Shown piece by piece: positions 9,981-20,658 of a DNA stretch of 64,000 nt. The stretch comes from Alentia gelatinosa (taxonomy: Eukaryota; Annelida; Polychaeta; Phyllodocida; Polynoidae): the NCBI GenBank assembly GCA_950022655.1, contig OX465583.1:13973298-14037297 (forward strand), read 5' to 3'. The position numbers and the translations under genes are program-made. How positions within the stretch are numbered: position 1 is the stretch's first letter; the number at the start of each line of letters is the position of its first letter. The notes beneath the pieces were generated by a model. That model did not search any database. It was not told the origin of the DNA and saw nothing but the letters and a program-made list of their open reading frames with translations.

Positions 9981-10009
9981 ACAGGAACATCGTTTTATTA
10001 CTATATCAG

Positions 10010-11480
10010 TGGTAGTGGATCTTGCTGAGACTAGATTAGCGAGTTCACTCTAAATAATCTGGCAAACATAGATACAAGCCCTGCTCTATGACAACTTCCA
10101 TTACTATCATTGTTTAGCCATTTTCATTTATAATGAAAGGAGGAAAACCGCAGATGCCAACATGCTTCAAATTCAGTTTCAACCAGTTTTATGAATAGCG
10201 TCGTCTATAGTAAGGCTCTCCGAGTTCTTCAAGAGGTCTATTTCCTGTAAAGCGACATTCCTAGACTTAATATAAAATGTAGAAATACATAAGGAAAAAG
10301 GTGACGAGAAAGAAGGCTTCAAAACAGAATGAGGATCTCAAAATTGATTTCACCTGTTGGCAGTTCTGATTGGATAGTGTAGGTGGTGGTTTGGCGGGGA
10401 CTGTATCGCGCAGATATGTGCCACTTGATAGACAACAGAAGGAGAGAACACGCAGAATTCAACCCTGTGAATTTCTGTAACACCCCAGGGCAGGCCTTAG
10501 ATGCTATTTAACCTGCCCTAAATAGATCTTTTCCCTATCTTGTAGATAGTGACCATGTATGATAACATTTGTAGGCACTAGAGTCATGTACCGGATATCG
10601 CTGAGCACACAAATGCAGTCCTATGTATTTCCTCCTCCAGCAGATATGCAGTCCCAAAAACCCTGACGATAATGAAGGGGCTGGTACAATGCAGTGAGAG
10701 TAAATTCTTTGTGTTTGAATAAAAGCAAACAATGTCAAGATAGGGTAAGGTGAGCTGGTTCTCGAGTGGTTGGTATCGCAAAGTCGCTATGTTAAGAATG
10801 TACAGGGAGTCACCTATGTTGTCAAATGGATGAACTGGTATACCAAAATTTGACAATAAAAACATTTAACAAAATAAAGTAGAGAATATAATTGTTTTAC
10901 CTAAATTATTACTTTGAGGCACCTTAAAAAGAATACCTTAAGCCCCCTTACTCTCGAAGACACTGATCCTTGGGGTAATACTCTTACCTAGGACAATTGA
11001 AATGAGTTCTTGTAAAGCTGCTATTTGGTTATAAAATAGCCACATTTCTTACGTCTGCATTTCAGCACCAATGCATATGAGCGACGAAGTATCTCTTGGA
11101 ATCCAAAATATTAAAAGGATTTTATCAACAGAAAATAACAGGATGTTTTGAAACCAGGCCAGGGATACATTATAGGATCTCCGAGGTGAAACAAGTTACA
11201 CCCATGTCATCACGATAGTTCCATTTTTGTAACGGCAATGATTAAACCATTTCTCACATGTTGGCTCTGAATTAAACCATGAAGAATTGCAGTAAAACTG
11301 AAGAATGTTATGCAGAATTAATTAGAATCTCATCAAATGTACACGCATATTTCATGTTAAAAATATACTTACTCCAACTGTTGGTGGTGTCACCTATAGT
11401 AACTAAGGCCTGATCTAGCTAACATGATCACAAGAATTTGAAAGATCTTCTAATCTTATTGACGAAGACGAATAACCATA
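10010..11480. other. No gene seen
   Basis: AT-rich DNA with frames under 100 codons on both strands, none with a recognisable motif or good splice signals. No long repeat shared with the rest of the window was noticed. Confidence 0.4.
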
Positions 11481-11730
11481 CACAGATGTGCTTTTATAAC
11501 ATGAATTCTAATGTCTGGTTTAATATATATTCCGGGCAGCCGCTGCAGCCACATTTGCCCAAAGCATATTGTGATAGTTCTGTTATCATTGTCTCAGGTT
11601 GCAGGTTCTGTTAGGTTTTGCCATATTTTATCATTGGCTATCACTGTTGGCGTGATGGGCCATGCGAGGTCAGCAGCGATGAGTTGCAGAAGCTTGAGAA
11701 CGCATTACAGTGCAATTGGCAGCCTATCAT

Positions 11731-12065
11731 TGTTTGTTTGTTTGTTTGGTTTGATTCAACATTCAGTCAACCATTATAGGTCCTTCCCAGACTTTCTCAT
11801 GGTTCTTTAATACCACAAGCGTGGTGATCGAATCTATGTGACGAATTCAGGTAGAAATGTTGCCCCTACAAATTTACCGAGGTCACCCCTACACATTTAC
11901 CGAGGTCTTTTACTTCCAAAACCACATAGACATGGTATTAGAAGGATTGGCCTTTGATATAGCAGTAAATCTACTACTGCTGGGGTGGGACTCAACCCCA
12001 TAAGGTCCTACAACCTTGGGGTTACAAGTCCGGTGCTCTAACCACTTAACTCCCCACCCCCAGCA
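11731..12065 (-). repeat. Near full-length tRNA-derived SINE
   Basis: Read on the minus strand: a tRNA-like head (about 12056-11988) with GGGGAGTTAAGTGGTTAGAGC (A-box region) and GGTTGAGTCCC (B-box region), then a body of about 250 bp, then TTGAATCAAACC and (AAAC)n at the 3' end. The internal TTACCGAGGT block is duplicated here. It gives the reference order for the other copies. Confidence 0.8.
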
Positions 12066-12278
12066 GCCTACCATGAAAGAACTTACAGTATGTGCCAATC
12101 TGCTACACTCTGATGCAATGCCTTGCAATGCCTTGCATATCCTATGTTGCTCGCACATATCGACCCTTCCCCAAAGCTTGCCCCACCATACATCCGGCAA
12201 CAGGGCGACCAGACAGATCAACCACCAGATCCATGCCTGTAGTTATGAAGAAAGGGTATTGTTGAGTATGCAGAGACT

Positions 12279-12580
12279 ATCGTAAAACTGGATGAGTTTT
12301 AATCTTGGCCACCGTATTCCACGATTGGAGTTTGGCAAAGTGACTTCATGAGGCGAAGCCGAGTGAAGTCCGGAGCCATACTCCAGGAGTGGCATGTGGT
12401 GGCCAAGATTAAAACGAATCAGGTTTTGATTTTATCCTACCTATCTCCTCGATTTTGGAATATTACGTGATAACAATGCTGTATGCCACTAGTGGCATAT
12501 AAAACTCCGTATGCCAGTCAGCGTGGCATACGGAAACCCAATGTTAAGCCTATGGGATTTTATATTAGGGGTAGGATAAA
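12279..12580. repeat. Hairpin MITE, family shared with 54.1 kb
   Basis: The first half is a stem: GTTTTAATCTTGGCCACC near 12297 mirrors GGTGGCCAAGATTAAAAC near 12390-12407. The second half starts TTTTATCCTACC and ends GGGGTAGGATAAA, a terminal inverted pair, and has the internal AATGTTAAGCCTATGGGATT. The same order occurs at 54064-54441. It sits inside the Harbinger transposase relic. Confidence 0.75.
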
Positions 12581-12960
12581 TGCCGAAATCTTCAGTGATT
12601 CGGAGCTGAGTGTATTACTCTAAGACGGCTTGCTAGGGTTGCCACCCCCATTTCCTCTCCCCAACAACGACCAGAATCAGGGCATCCCTTACTTCATTCT
12701 TGGGGACAATGCCCTTGCTTTGAAGAGCTACCTGATGAAGCCATATGGGAGGGATGTCAAAGGAAAAACTTATCTCCCGGATCTCCAATGGCACATGTGT
12801 GTTGCGGAGCATGTTTGGGACTCTGGACCCTGGCCCTCCACAGAACATATATCTTGCACATCAGAGGGTAATGAAGCTGGCAGATTTGTGGTTGTGCATG
12901 GCTGTGCCAGTGCCTGTGCCTGTGGCTAGGTACCACTGATAGTCGGTTGACATGCAATGC
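12581..12960 (+). pseudogene. Harbinger transposase fragment
   Basis: The frame reads a D-S-E-L segment, a stop, then [12 protein letters not shown] and [12 protein letters not shown] followed by LMKPYG. These match the C-terminal third of PIF/Harbinger DDE transposases, where the family usually has PLPND and GDDAFAL. The catalytic region upstream is not here; the 12279-12580 MITE lies immediately before the fragment. In-frame disruption and missing parts make it inactive. Confidence 0.72.
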
Positions 12961-14000
12961 TCATCCCAGGGAATCGTTGCTGCACGACCGGTGGGACATA
13001 GATTGCCACACATTGGGTTGTGAGGTCACCTGAGATGGCCATTTTGCAGGACCTCCATAACTAGCCTTTCGGTTGTGTAACGGTTGACTGGCGGAAGACT
13101 GGAGATAATCATACAAATTAGAACTGAAGGCAGAAGCTGGGTTAGTAGAGTTCTTACACTTGGACAGGAACACCTCCAACAGGCGCACCAGAGGATCAGG
13201 GTTGCTGGTGATTGGAGACGCCACTGTAGATGAGAGAGTAGTGGAAGCTGGCAGTTACAAAACTTCATCAATGGGCAGAGCAGGATATGGTTGACCCTCA
13301 GGAGCAGGTGTAGATGCAGCAGGGGAAACTCCAGTGGCAGTGGAAGTTGGAGGTTGTGGTCTGAGTGAAAGCACTGTCCTCTTCGCCACCTGAGATGGTT
13401 GGTTGGTTTGATTTAATATCCAGTTAACCATTACAGGTTCTTACCAGACTTTCTCAAGGTTCTTTTACACCACAAGGGTGGTGATCTAATCTATGTAAAG
13501 AATTTAGGTAGATATGTCATCCCTACACATTTACCGAGGTGAGAGTTCTTTTACTTCCCACACCATATAGATATGGCACCTGAGAGATGTGCTCTAACAG
13601 GAATTGGAAGTGCTTCCAAATCCACTGCTCGGTTGGTGTAAAGGAGTCTGCACCTTGCCCTTTTCAGCTTTCTAAGCTTGGTGTACATTCTGTCATTCCA
13701 CATCTTCAGTTTGTGCAGAGTATGACCCTTGGTTCTGGCCTATTTGATCCACATTCTGTCCTTCTGGATAGAGAACAGGATTCTGCTGCAGGAACCCAAT
13801 CACAACCTCCTTCACTTCTTCAGAAACTTTGATTACCACACCGCACCTTCCACTATGCAGGGACATTCAGGTTTGGTTTAACAAATCTTAGCAGCAGCAC
13901 ACTCTTCTGCATCAGCATCTGGCATGGTGAAGGTCTGTTCCTGCTCCTCATCCATGGCTGTTGGAGCTGGAGCGGTGACCCTGGCTTCATTGTAGGCCAG
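12960..14000 (-). pseudogene. Possible Myb/MADF-like second frame of the Harbinger element
   Basis: On the minus strand, pieces of open frame read FLQQNPVLYPEG, LRKLKRARCRLL and several Ser/Pro-rich stretches, broken by stops, by a SINE (13396-13576) and by a small hairpin (13999-14050). Harbinger elements usually carry a DNA-binding Myb/SANT or MADF protein besides the transposase, and the position fits. The match is partial; an unrelated broken gene cannot be excluded. Confidence 0.4.
13396..13576 (-). repeat. 5'-truncated SINE with a target-site duplication
   Basis: The 3' half of the SINE family on the minus strand, flanked by CACCTGAGA on both sides (13387-13395 and 13577-13585). A 9-bp duplication and lost head are signs of LINE-driven retroposition. 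Confidence 0.85.
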
Positions 14001-14050
14001 GGAGCTGTTTCAAAACGTGGGTTAAGTCTATGGTTTTGAAACAGCTCCCT
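13999..14050. repeat. Tiny hairpin element with GGGAGCTGTTTCA ends
   Basis: AGGGAGCTGTTTCAAAAC and its exact reverse complement enclose a 16-bp loop. The ends match those of the elements at 17455-17866 and, with one base changed, 58153-58458. Confidence 0.8.
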
Positions 14051-14582
14051 GTTGATGTGTAGTTTATAAATGCTCTGGAGTGGAGTAAAACGACATATAC
14101 ACCATGGCAGACTGCAGGCGACAGTATCAGAATGCAGCGGCATGCCATAGTGCCCCGCAACCAACCCCAGCCACATATGAGGACCCATCATAATAGAATG
14201 GGACAAAACTGCAAGTATTCAAGCGTACAGTGAAAATCGTGACAGAATGTGTGAAAACGTGTAGTAATGGGGTGAAATACCCAGTTAAGTCCAATTCCTG
14301 TCAAGCAGCTTTGGAACGTCGATGTACCTTTGTCGGTGACAAAGAAATGGTGTTTTGTCTCAGGCGAGGCATCCTAATGGAATCGGCTGTAGTCGGTAGA
14401 TGTGACACCCCTGGGCATGGATATGCCTGAGATTAGTGAATTTCCCCTGCAGAGATGTTCTTTTTTTGCTGATAAACTGCCAGTTGATGTTCCGAAATCG
14501 ACCGCGACAAGTTTATCTGTTCTGTTGGCAACAATGGAACAATGGGAAATAACCCCGTGGTGCGTACCGATATCGGCCCATA

Positions 14583-14738
14583 GTAAGAGAAAATGTGGTT
14601 ACTGAGCCCGAAGGGATGGCCATTCGAGGTCTTTTGATGCCAAAAATACGTCCCTCTGCCTGCGGCATCGGGACGTATTTATGGAATCAAAAGGCCGAGA
14701 ATGGCATCCCTACGGGCTCAGTCACTACGTTTTCTTAT
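14583..14738. repeat. Foldback element with a CTGCCTGCGGCAT loop
   Basis: Arms of about 55 bp (from AAGAGAAAATGTGGTTACTGAGCCC to GGGCTCAGTCACTACG) pair around CTCTGCCTGCGGCATCG. The arms hold about half a dozen mismatches. Related hairpins lie at 30655-30816 and 38990-39130, the first with a nearly identical loop. Confidence 0.8.
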
Positions 14739-14802
14739 CATTAGATACCTAGAAATCAAGAAAAACTTAATTTTTTATACTTATTTATGTAGATTTCTAC
14801 CT

Positions 14803-16290
14803 GAGATATTCACTAAGGGCACAGTGCGCCCGAATATTCACTACGGGCGCAGTCCGCCCTAACATTATTTATACTACACCCCTAGTAGCGGGCAGTATTT
14901 CATACACGTTCGGCAATAGGTATGTAATAATCAACATAATTAATCGCTGAGTGAGAAGTTTCTGGGGGGTGCCACACACAGGTACACGGTCAGATGCAGT
15001 CCCTCACTGATCAGTGCCCCCGGCGACCGACTTCACCAATGACTAGTTGGTGGACAGTTTCTGAATTGCAGTACTATCAACTAGGTATAAAATCGTATCT
15101 CTGTTGCCAAGTGTAGATTGATTTGCTTAGAACCAACTCCAACCACCCTGATAGCCGCTATGATGGCTGCTTGTTAGTGTACAAGAAGCACATTTTGCCT
15201 GAGACATGTTCCCCGACAGCTATACGATTTGGGAACTAATCGTTCTGTACTCAATCGGTAGATGTGTCTAAGGATTAACACCATGACTACTGTGGCTGAT
15301 TTTTGTAATAGACTGGTTCCCTGCCCAAATGAAATAAGGGACTGGTAACTACTTCTTACGTAATAGACCTTGAACTGGGAGTCATGCCACCTCTTTTGGC
15401 TCTACATAGACTTACTCAAGTCTTTTTTTTTCTTCTCTTATTTCATTAGGTCATAGAGCCAAACATTACATTTGTTTTTCAATCCAGACTAGATCTCAAC
15501 AAAAATATATCAATTTAAAAGTGTAACAATCAGCAATCCTGCCGTACTGGCTGTAAGGAAGATAATACAGGCCTAATACAAGTCCAGATAAAATAAATTA
15601 GATAAAAAGAAAATTATGCAGGGACTGAGGCCAGTCTAGGTTCTACAGTCTCAGTCTGCCAATGTGGCACTCTCCCCACAGATCTTTTGCGGAAGTAGAG
15701 TACAGGAGAGTGCAAGTAATGGAGGCGTTACCCATAATGCAAAAAAAAAATGGAACCCGTTACCTGGCCTATAATGTGACTAGGTCAGGCTTCCAGACAA
15801 ATTTTTGTACAGTTCAAAAATCTGCCACAGCAACCACAGTGATCAGGGTGAGTTATGTTTGTCCATCCCACAGCTTGTGGAGAGGTCCTATGGGCCTCGG
15901 TTCTTGTATAGCCTAGAGTCCTCCTCAATGTAGTGGTAGTAATGCTACATGACAATGTGTAAGTATGATGGCTGTTGAAATATCTGTCCGTTGTTGTATC
16001 AGAATAACTCGCATGTACGAGAGATGCAATAAAAGTGTATAAAAAAATGAAAAAATGCTCAGCACTCCTGGAGATGCTTATACCTCAGTGTCTGGGTGAA
16101 AACTGACTAATGTGTGCATGGCTGACTGCTTATATACTTTCTGGGGGTTTCAGTGCAAACAAAGACAGGGGACAGTTCAAACGTAAGGGGTGGCAGTCCA
16201 AACATTTGGGTTTCAACCACTATCTGGAGCACCTATTTGTTAGTAAGCGCCCTGTGTTATGCTCAATGGTGTGTGACAGTGTGTGATTGT
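14803..16290. other. Repeat fragment, then no gene seen
   Basis: Bases 14803-14925 hold a fragment shared with 30500-30590 and 38870-38940 (ACTACACCCCTAGTAGCGGGCAGTATTTCAT). Beyond that the DNA is unassigned; frames are short. Confidence 0.5.
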
Positions 16291-16460
16291 GAAAGATAGT
16301 GTGTCGCACATATTCTAATCTGTTTTTAAAACAAACAGCAAAGAAACACAGCATGAAAATTTCAGTTTACATATTGTATAGTCTCCTACCTTACTTGCAT
16401 AAGGGGCAGACCTTAAGAGAAGGGAGTAAAAACTCAAACATAGATGTACTATGTAGTACT

Positions 16461-16712
16461 ATGAGTCAAGAACTTAACTGCTTTATTGACAAGAAGGGTC
16501 CTTATTTTATACACTTAGCAGGAGCTCGACATGGCAGGTTTGGCATCTGTGAGCTCTGCGCTCTAATTGGCTATTGTGCCAACAGCCAATAGGTGATGAC
16601 CAAATTGTTACGGTTGAGCGCCTGTTCCGGTCTGTTGCACATGTCAGGAGGCTGATCATGACACTGAACAACTAAAGGTGTCATTGGTAGAGCGCCCTGC
16701 CCTCATGTGGAC
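16461..16712 (-). repeat. LTR-like repeat, copy 2
   Basis: On the minus strand: GAGGGCAGGGCGCTCTACCAATG, GTGTCATGA, CTATTGGCTGTTGG, then TATAAAATAAGG and CAATAAAGC, ending TTGACTCAT. It repeats the order at 1548-1770. A TATA box about 25 bp before AATAAA suggests a short-R LTR. Confidence 0.5.
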
Positions 16713-17193
16713 ATACTGGGAACTAAAGCTGAGCGATGATAGGGGTATTATACACCATTCAAATCATGTAAGCTGTACTATAAACATCAAGGAGGAAGTG
16801 ACTAACCAAAGTGGTGACTGTTCCAATTCAGTCAATTTATTCCTTAGTAATTAGGGGTAATTTAGATAATTACTTTCTTCTCATACAAACCAACATTACT
16901 TGGCCATGATAGGGATGCATAGACCAAAACTTTACAATATGTTTAGTTTCGGCATATACATGTCTCCTCGGGCATAACAAATTTTGTCCTATTATATATA
17001 TACATGCCCGATCCTGTATGTATCCTCTGCTAGGCCATTTTGAGTAATGTTTAAGCCCCACATACCCCTCCCCCCCCCACACACAACTATTTCTATATCT
17101 AACGTTTATAATATGATGTACATCACCTTAGCCCTTTCATTTCCTTGAGATATATTATCAATGATCCTTTTGACATACTCAAGAAATTTAATG

Positions 17194-17198
<5 letters not shown>

Positions 17199-17232
<34 letters not shown>
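17199..17232. repeat. (AT)n microsatellite
   Basis: An uninterrupted AT run of about 17 units within AT-rich DNA; a 68-codon frame across it is not a gene. Confidence 0.95.
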
Positions 17233-17235
<3 letters not shown>

Positions 17236-17454
17236 CACCAAACAAAATCATATTGTGCAGATCTGAAGGCGTCTTCATATATTTCTGGTGATTATTCTCT
17301 CAATTGGTACACATTATACATTGATATTAATCGTTATACATGTTTCCCCTTGTCGTTTGTAACTTGACCTCGCCTTTTTTGTTGGATGTGTTGTAGTGTG
17401 TGACAGTTCTATAGTCTCTGCCAACACTGTTTTTATAGCACAAGCTGTCATCAT

Positions 17455-17866
17455 GGAGCTGTTTCAAAAGCCGGGGGGAGTAAACGGGAATGGCCACCGC
17501 CAAAGTGAGAGCAATCAACGGCATTAAAAGCGAGAGTTCTAAGGTCTGGTTTTCGAACTGGCGTCGCTGTTGACATCCCAGTGCCGTTAGCTATGCCACC
17601 ATAACAAACGAGACATTTAATAAATCACTATTATATTGAATGATTTAATAATTCCAAATTATTCCTCATATTTTTCCCCACATTTCAGTTTTTATTTGAC
17701 GCTTCTATATGAATTCTTAGCGGAGTTACAGAGCCTAACTATTGAAACGGCTACTACCACACTTGGTGCTGCTTTGGTCCAAAGTGCCGCTCGCTGTTAG
17801 CGATGTGCCGCTATTTGGTTAGTGAGAGCAACTACGAGAGTTTTTTCAACTAATGAAACAGCTCCC
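17455..17866. repeat. MITE with GGAGCTGTTTCA terminal inverted repeats
   Basis: GGAGCTGTTTCA at 17455-17466 is mirrored by TGAAACAGCTCC at 17854-17865. The interior (about 390 bp) has no frame of note. The ends tie it to 13999-14050 and to the GGGACCTGTTTCA elements at 24985 and 58153. Confidence 0.7.
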
Positions 17867-18386
17867 AGATATCACCCAGCCCCCACTGCCGCCGTCACCA
17901 CCGCCACTGCTGCTGCGGCCACTCTCTCTGCCCCCACTGCCGCTCAGCACAGCCGTTCTCACAGTCATCTGCACAGCTGTCCGCAAAGCCATCCACACCA
18001 TCCGCCTTTCCATAGATAACACTGGAGGCTATAGGGCACTGCGGGTAAACTTTTTTCGTCTGCCAGGGTGGGCAGGTCAATATGGTGAATAAGTATGAAA
18101 TCATGTCTAATGCCTCAGTCACACTGGCGTAAAAAACGGCATTTTTCCGTGTACGCACCTTTGCGTTTTTCTACGCATTTTGAAAATACCACAGTACGTG
18201 CAGAGGCGTAAATAAGCGTTGATGAATGTTCAGAAGCGTATTCAAACGTTAAAGCAAAGCAAACAGATACGCTCCAAATCCGTAGCTAATATGTGACTGG
18301 GGCATTTGGGATATCTCTAGAAACATTAGCATAACCTGATATGACAAGTGTATACCGGGACATATCGCGCATTGTATATTTTTATT
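17867..18386. other. No gene seen; CCGCCACTGC-type low complexity
   Basis: Bases 17880-18010 are a C-rich imperfect repeat (CCGCCACTGC, CACTGCCGC) that opens frames of up to 87 codons on both strands. Bases 18120-18250 contain many CGTA/ACGC motifs (GGCGTAAAAAACGGC, TTTTTCTACGC) of an unassigned repeat. Confidence 0.5.
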
Positions 18387-18551
18387 TACAGTAGAACCCC
18401 GCATAAGCGGAGACGCTCCGTTCCGGGCCAAAGTGTCCTCTTATGCGGGGTGCCCCGCTTACACGGGGTTAAAATAAACATCCAATAGAGGGATCCGTTC
18501 CAAGCAAAGACGTCCGTTAATGCAGGGTGACCGCATACGCGGGATGTGTGC

Positions 18552-18680
18552 GGTCCATAACTATCAGAAATGTCCATAACTATCAAAAATGACTTGGTTT
18601 GAGACTTATGGACATTCGTCATGTCCATAACTATCAAAATGTCCATAAGTATAAAAAAATGTCCATAACTATCAAAACCT
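18552..18680. repeat. Foldback block 1, left: GTCCATAACTATCAAAA repeats
   Basis: Several copies of a 17-20-bp unit, one of them inverted so that the block has its own small hairpins. Hand alignment with 21469-21590 reversed gives 3 mismatches over about 115 bp. Confidence 0.88.
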
Positions 18681-18699
18681 GGTTAAAAAATGTGTTACC

Positions 18700-19130
18700 G
18701 CATTTGCGTTACATAGCGTTACTTCCCGTTACCATTCAACCGCGTTACGCTACCTAAGAAAACATTACCGATCAAATCGCGTTACATTCTTATTGCGTTA
18801 CGCTACCTAAGAATGCGTTATATTTATGACCACATTACATCCTAACCCCGTTATCGCGTTATCGTTACCACGTTACCGTTACTGCATTACCAATCTAACC
18901 TCGTTACAGTATTACACTTCTAACCGTGTTCCTAACCCTGTTACTGCATCACAGTTACAGCATTACCATACTAACCCTGTTACGTGTTACCATACTAACC
19001 CCGTTACCGTTCTAACCGCGTTACCATACTAACCGCGTTACGCGTTACCGTTCTAACCGCGTTACATTCTAACCGCGTTACGCGTTACCGTTCTAACCGC
19101 GTTACATTCTAACCGCGTTACGCGTTACCG
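18700..19130. repeat. Foldback block 2, left: GTTACCG/TCTAACC repeats
   Basis: A degenerate array of GCGTTACCGTTCTAACC-type units, more regular to the right (18990-19130). The mirror block lies at 21170-21440. Confidence 0.85.
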
Positions 19131-19379
19131 TGCTAATCGTAGAAACGTGGTCAATTTTTTATTTCTATCAGGAGGTGAATCGTAGACCATATCGGTGCCA
19201 TATCGTAGTAGGTGGACGCCAGGCCTTACCATGTTACCATGGTAAAGCCCATTACCGTGTTATCTTTCTATCTGCATTACATCGTAATCTTGTTACCATT
19301 ACTACATTACCACATTACCATTCTAACTTGTTAAGGTCATATCGCGTTATCGTCTTATCGTTTCCACTGTGCGGCCCAT

Positions 19380-20225
19380 CCGCCACCTATGCTGTCCCTC
19401 CACCATACTGCCCCTCCACCATACTGTCCCTCAACCATACTGCCCCTCCACTATACTTACCCTCCACCATACTGTCCCTCCACCATACTGTCTCTCCACC
19501 ATACTAACCCTCTACCAAACAACCCCTCCACCATACTGCCCCTCCACCATACTGCCCCTCCACCATACTGTCCCTCCACCATACTGCCCCTCCACCATAC
19601 TGTCCCTTAACCATACTGCCCCTCCACAATACTGTCCCTCAACCATACTGTCCCTTAACCATACTGCCCCTCTACTTTAATGCCCCTTTACTACACTGCC
19701 CCTCCACCATACTGCCCCTCCACCATGCTGCCCCTCCACCAAGCTCCCCCTCCACCATGCTGCCCTTCCACCATGCTGCCCCTCCATCATACTGCCCCTC
19801 CACCATACTACTCCTCCACCATACTTTTCCTCCGCCATACTGCCCCTCTACTATATTGCCCCTCCACCATACTGCCCCTCCATCATACTGCCCCTCCACC
19901 ATACTACCCGTCTATCATACTGCCCCTCCACCATATTGTCCCTCCAACACACTGCCCCTCTGTCATACTGCCCCTCCACCATATTGTCCCTCCAACATAC
20001 TGCCCCTCTACTAGACTGCTCCTCCACTAAACTGCCCCTCCACCATACTGCCCCCTCCCATACTGCCCCTACACAATACTGCCCCTTTCCCATATTGCCC
20101 CTCTAAGTACTACACAATTCTGCCCCTTTCCCATATTGCCCCTCAAAGTACTACACTGCCCCTCCACTATACTGCCCCTCCACCATACTGCCCCTCTCCC
20201 ATACTGCCCCTCCACTATACTACCC
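19380..20225. repeat. Foldback block 3, left: 15-bp CCCTCCACCATACTG minisatellite
   Basis: About fifty tandem units of (C/T)CC(C/T)CCACCATACTG with single-base variants. A 15-bp unit keeps frames open on both strands, which explains the long Pro/Ser/Thr-rich frames. The mirror block is at 20908-21160. Confidence 0.92.
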
Positions 20226-20657
20226 TACATCCTACATCTCCACATCCATACATCCTACATCCCCACATCTCCACATCAATTTTTCCTACATCCCTACATC
20301 CTACTTTCGCACATCTCTACATCCCTACATCCCAACATCCCTACATCCCTACATTCCCACATCCTACATCCCCACATCCCTACATCCTACATCCCCACAT
20401 ACTACATCTTCACATCCATACATCCTACATCCATACATCCTACTTTCCCACAGCCCTACATCTGCACATCCCTAAATTGCTACATCCCAATATCCCTACA
20501 TCATTACATCCATACATCCCCACATCCTACTTCCCCACATCCCAACATCATTACATCCATACATCCCCACATCCTACTTCCCAACACCCCACATCCCCAC
20601 ATCTATACTACTATACATCCTACATCCCCACATCTCCACATCCATACATCCCCACAT
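20226..20657. repeat. Foldback block 4, left: CCACATCCCTACATCC minisatellite up to the centre
   Basis: Units of CCACATCC(C/A)TACATCCTA of about 9-17 bp. At 20641-20675 it turns into its reverse complement with a spacer of only a few bases, marking the centre of the foldback. Confidence 0.9.
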
Positions 20658-20658
20658 T

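Larger units (their letters stand above)
6343..10006. repeat. Palindromic MITE, right arm split by the Ty3 insertion
   Basis: The left arm starts at ATATAGTAAAGATAAAACG (6343) and continues through CCTGTAAACGTACAAATTTCG and GGGACGTTTACAA. The right arm mirrors it, reaching TACGTTTACAGG at 6487. After the Ty3 element the mirror image resumes at 9981 (ACAGGAACATCGTTTTATTACTATAT). Without the retrotransposon this is a foldback of about 170 bp. The outermost ATATAG/CTATAT leaves room for a TA target duplication. Confidence 0.8.
11485..14210. mobile_element. PIF/Harbinger-type DNA transposon relic, copy 1
   Basis: Bases 11485-11700 match 41565-41745 in order (TGTGCTTTT, ATTGTCTCAGG, GGTTTTGTTAGGT-like, TTGCCA, TTATCATTG), non-coding sequence beside another Harbinger transposase relic. 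Transposase fragments follow at 12581-12960 and a possible DNA-binding second frame at 12960-14000 on the minus strand. SINEs (11731-12065, 13396-13576) and MITEs (12279-12580, 13999-14050) have landed in it. Terminal inverted repeats were not found. Confidence 0.5.
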
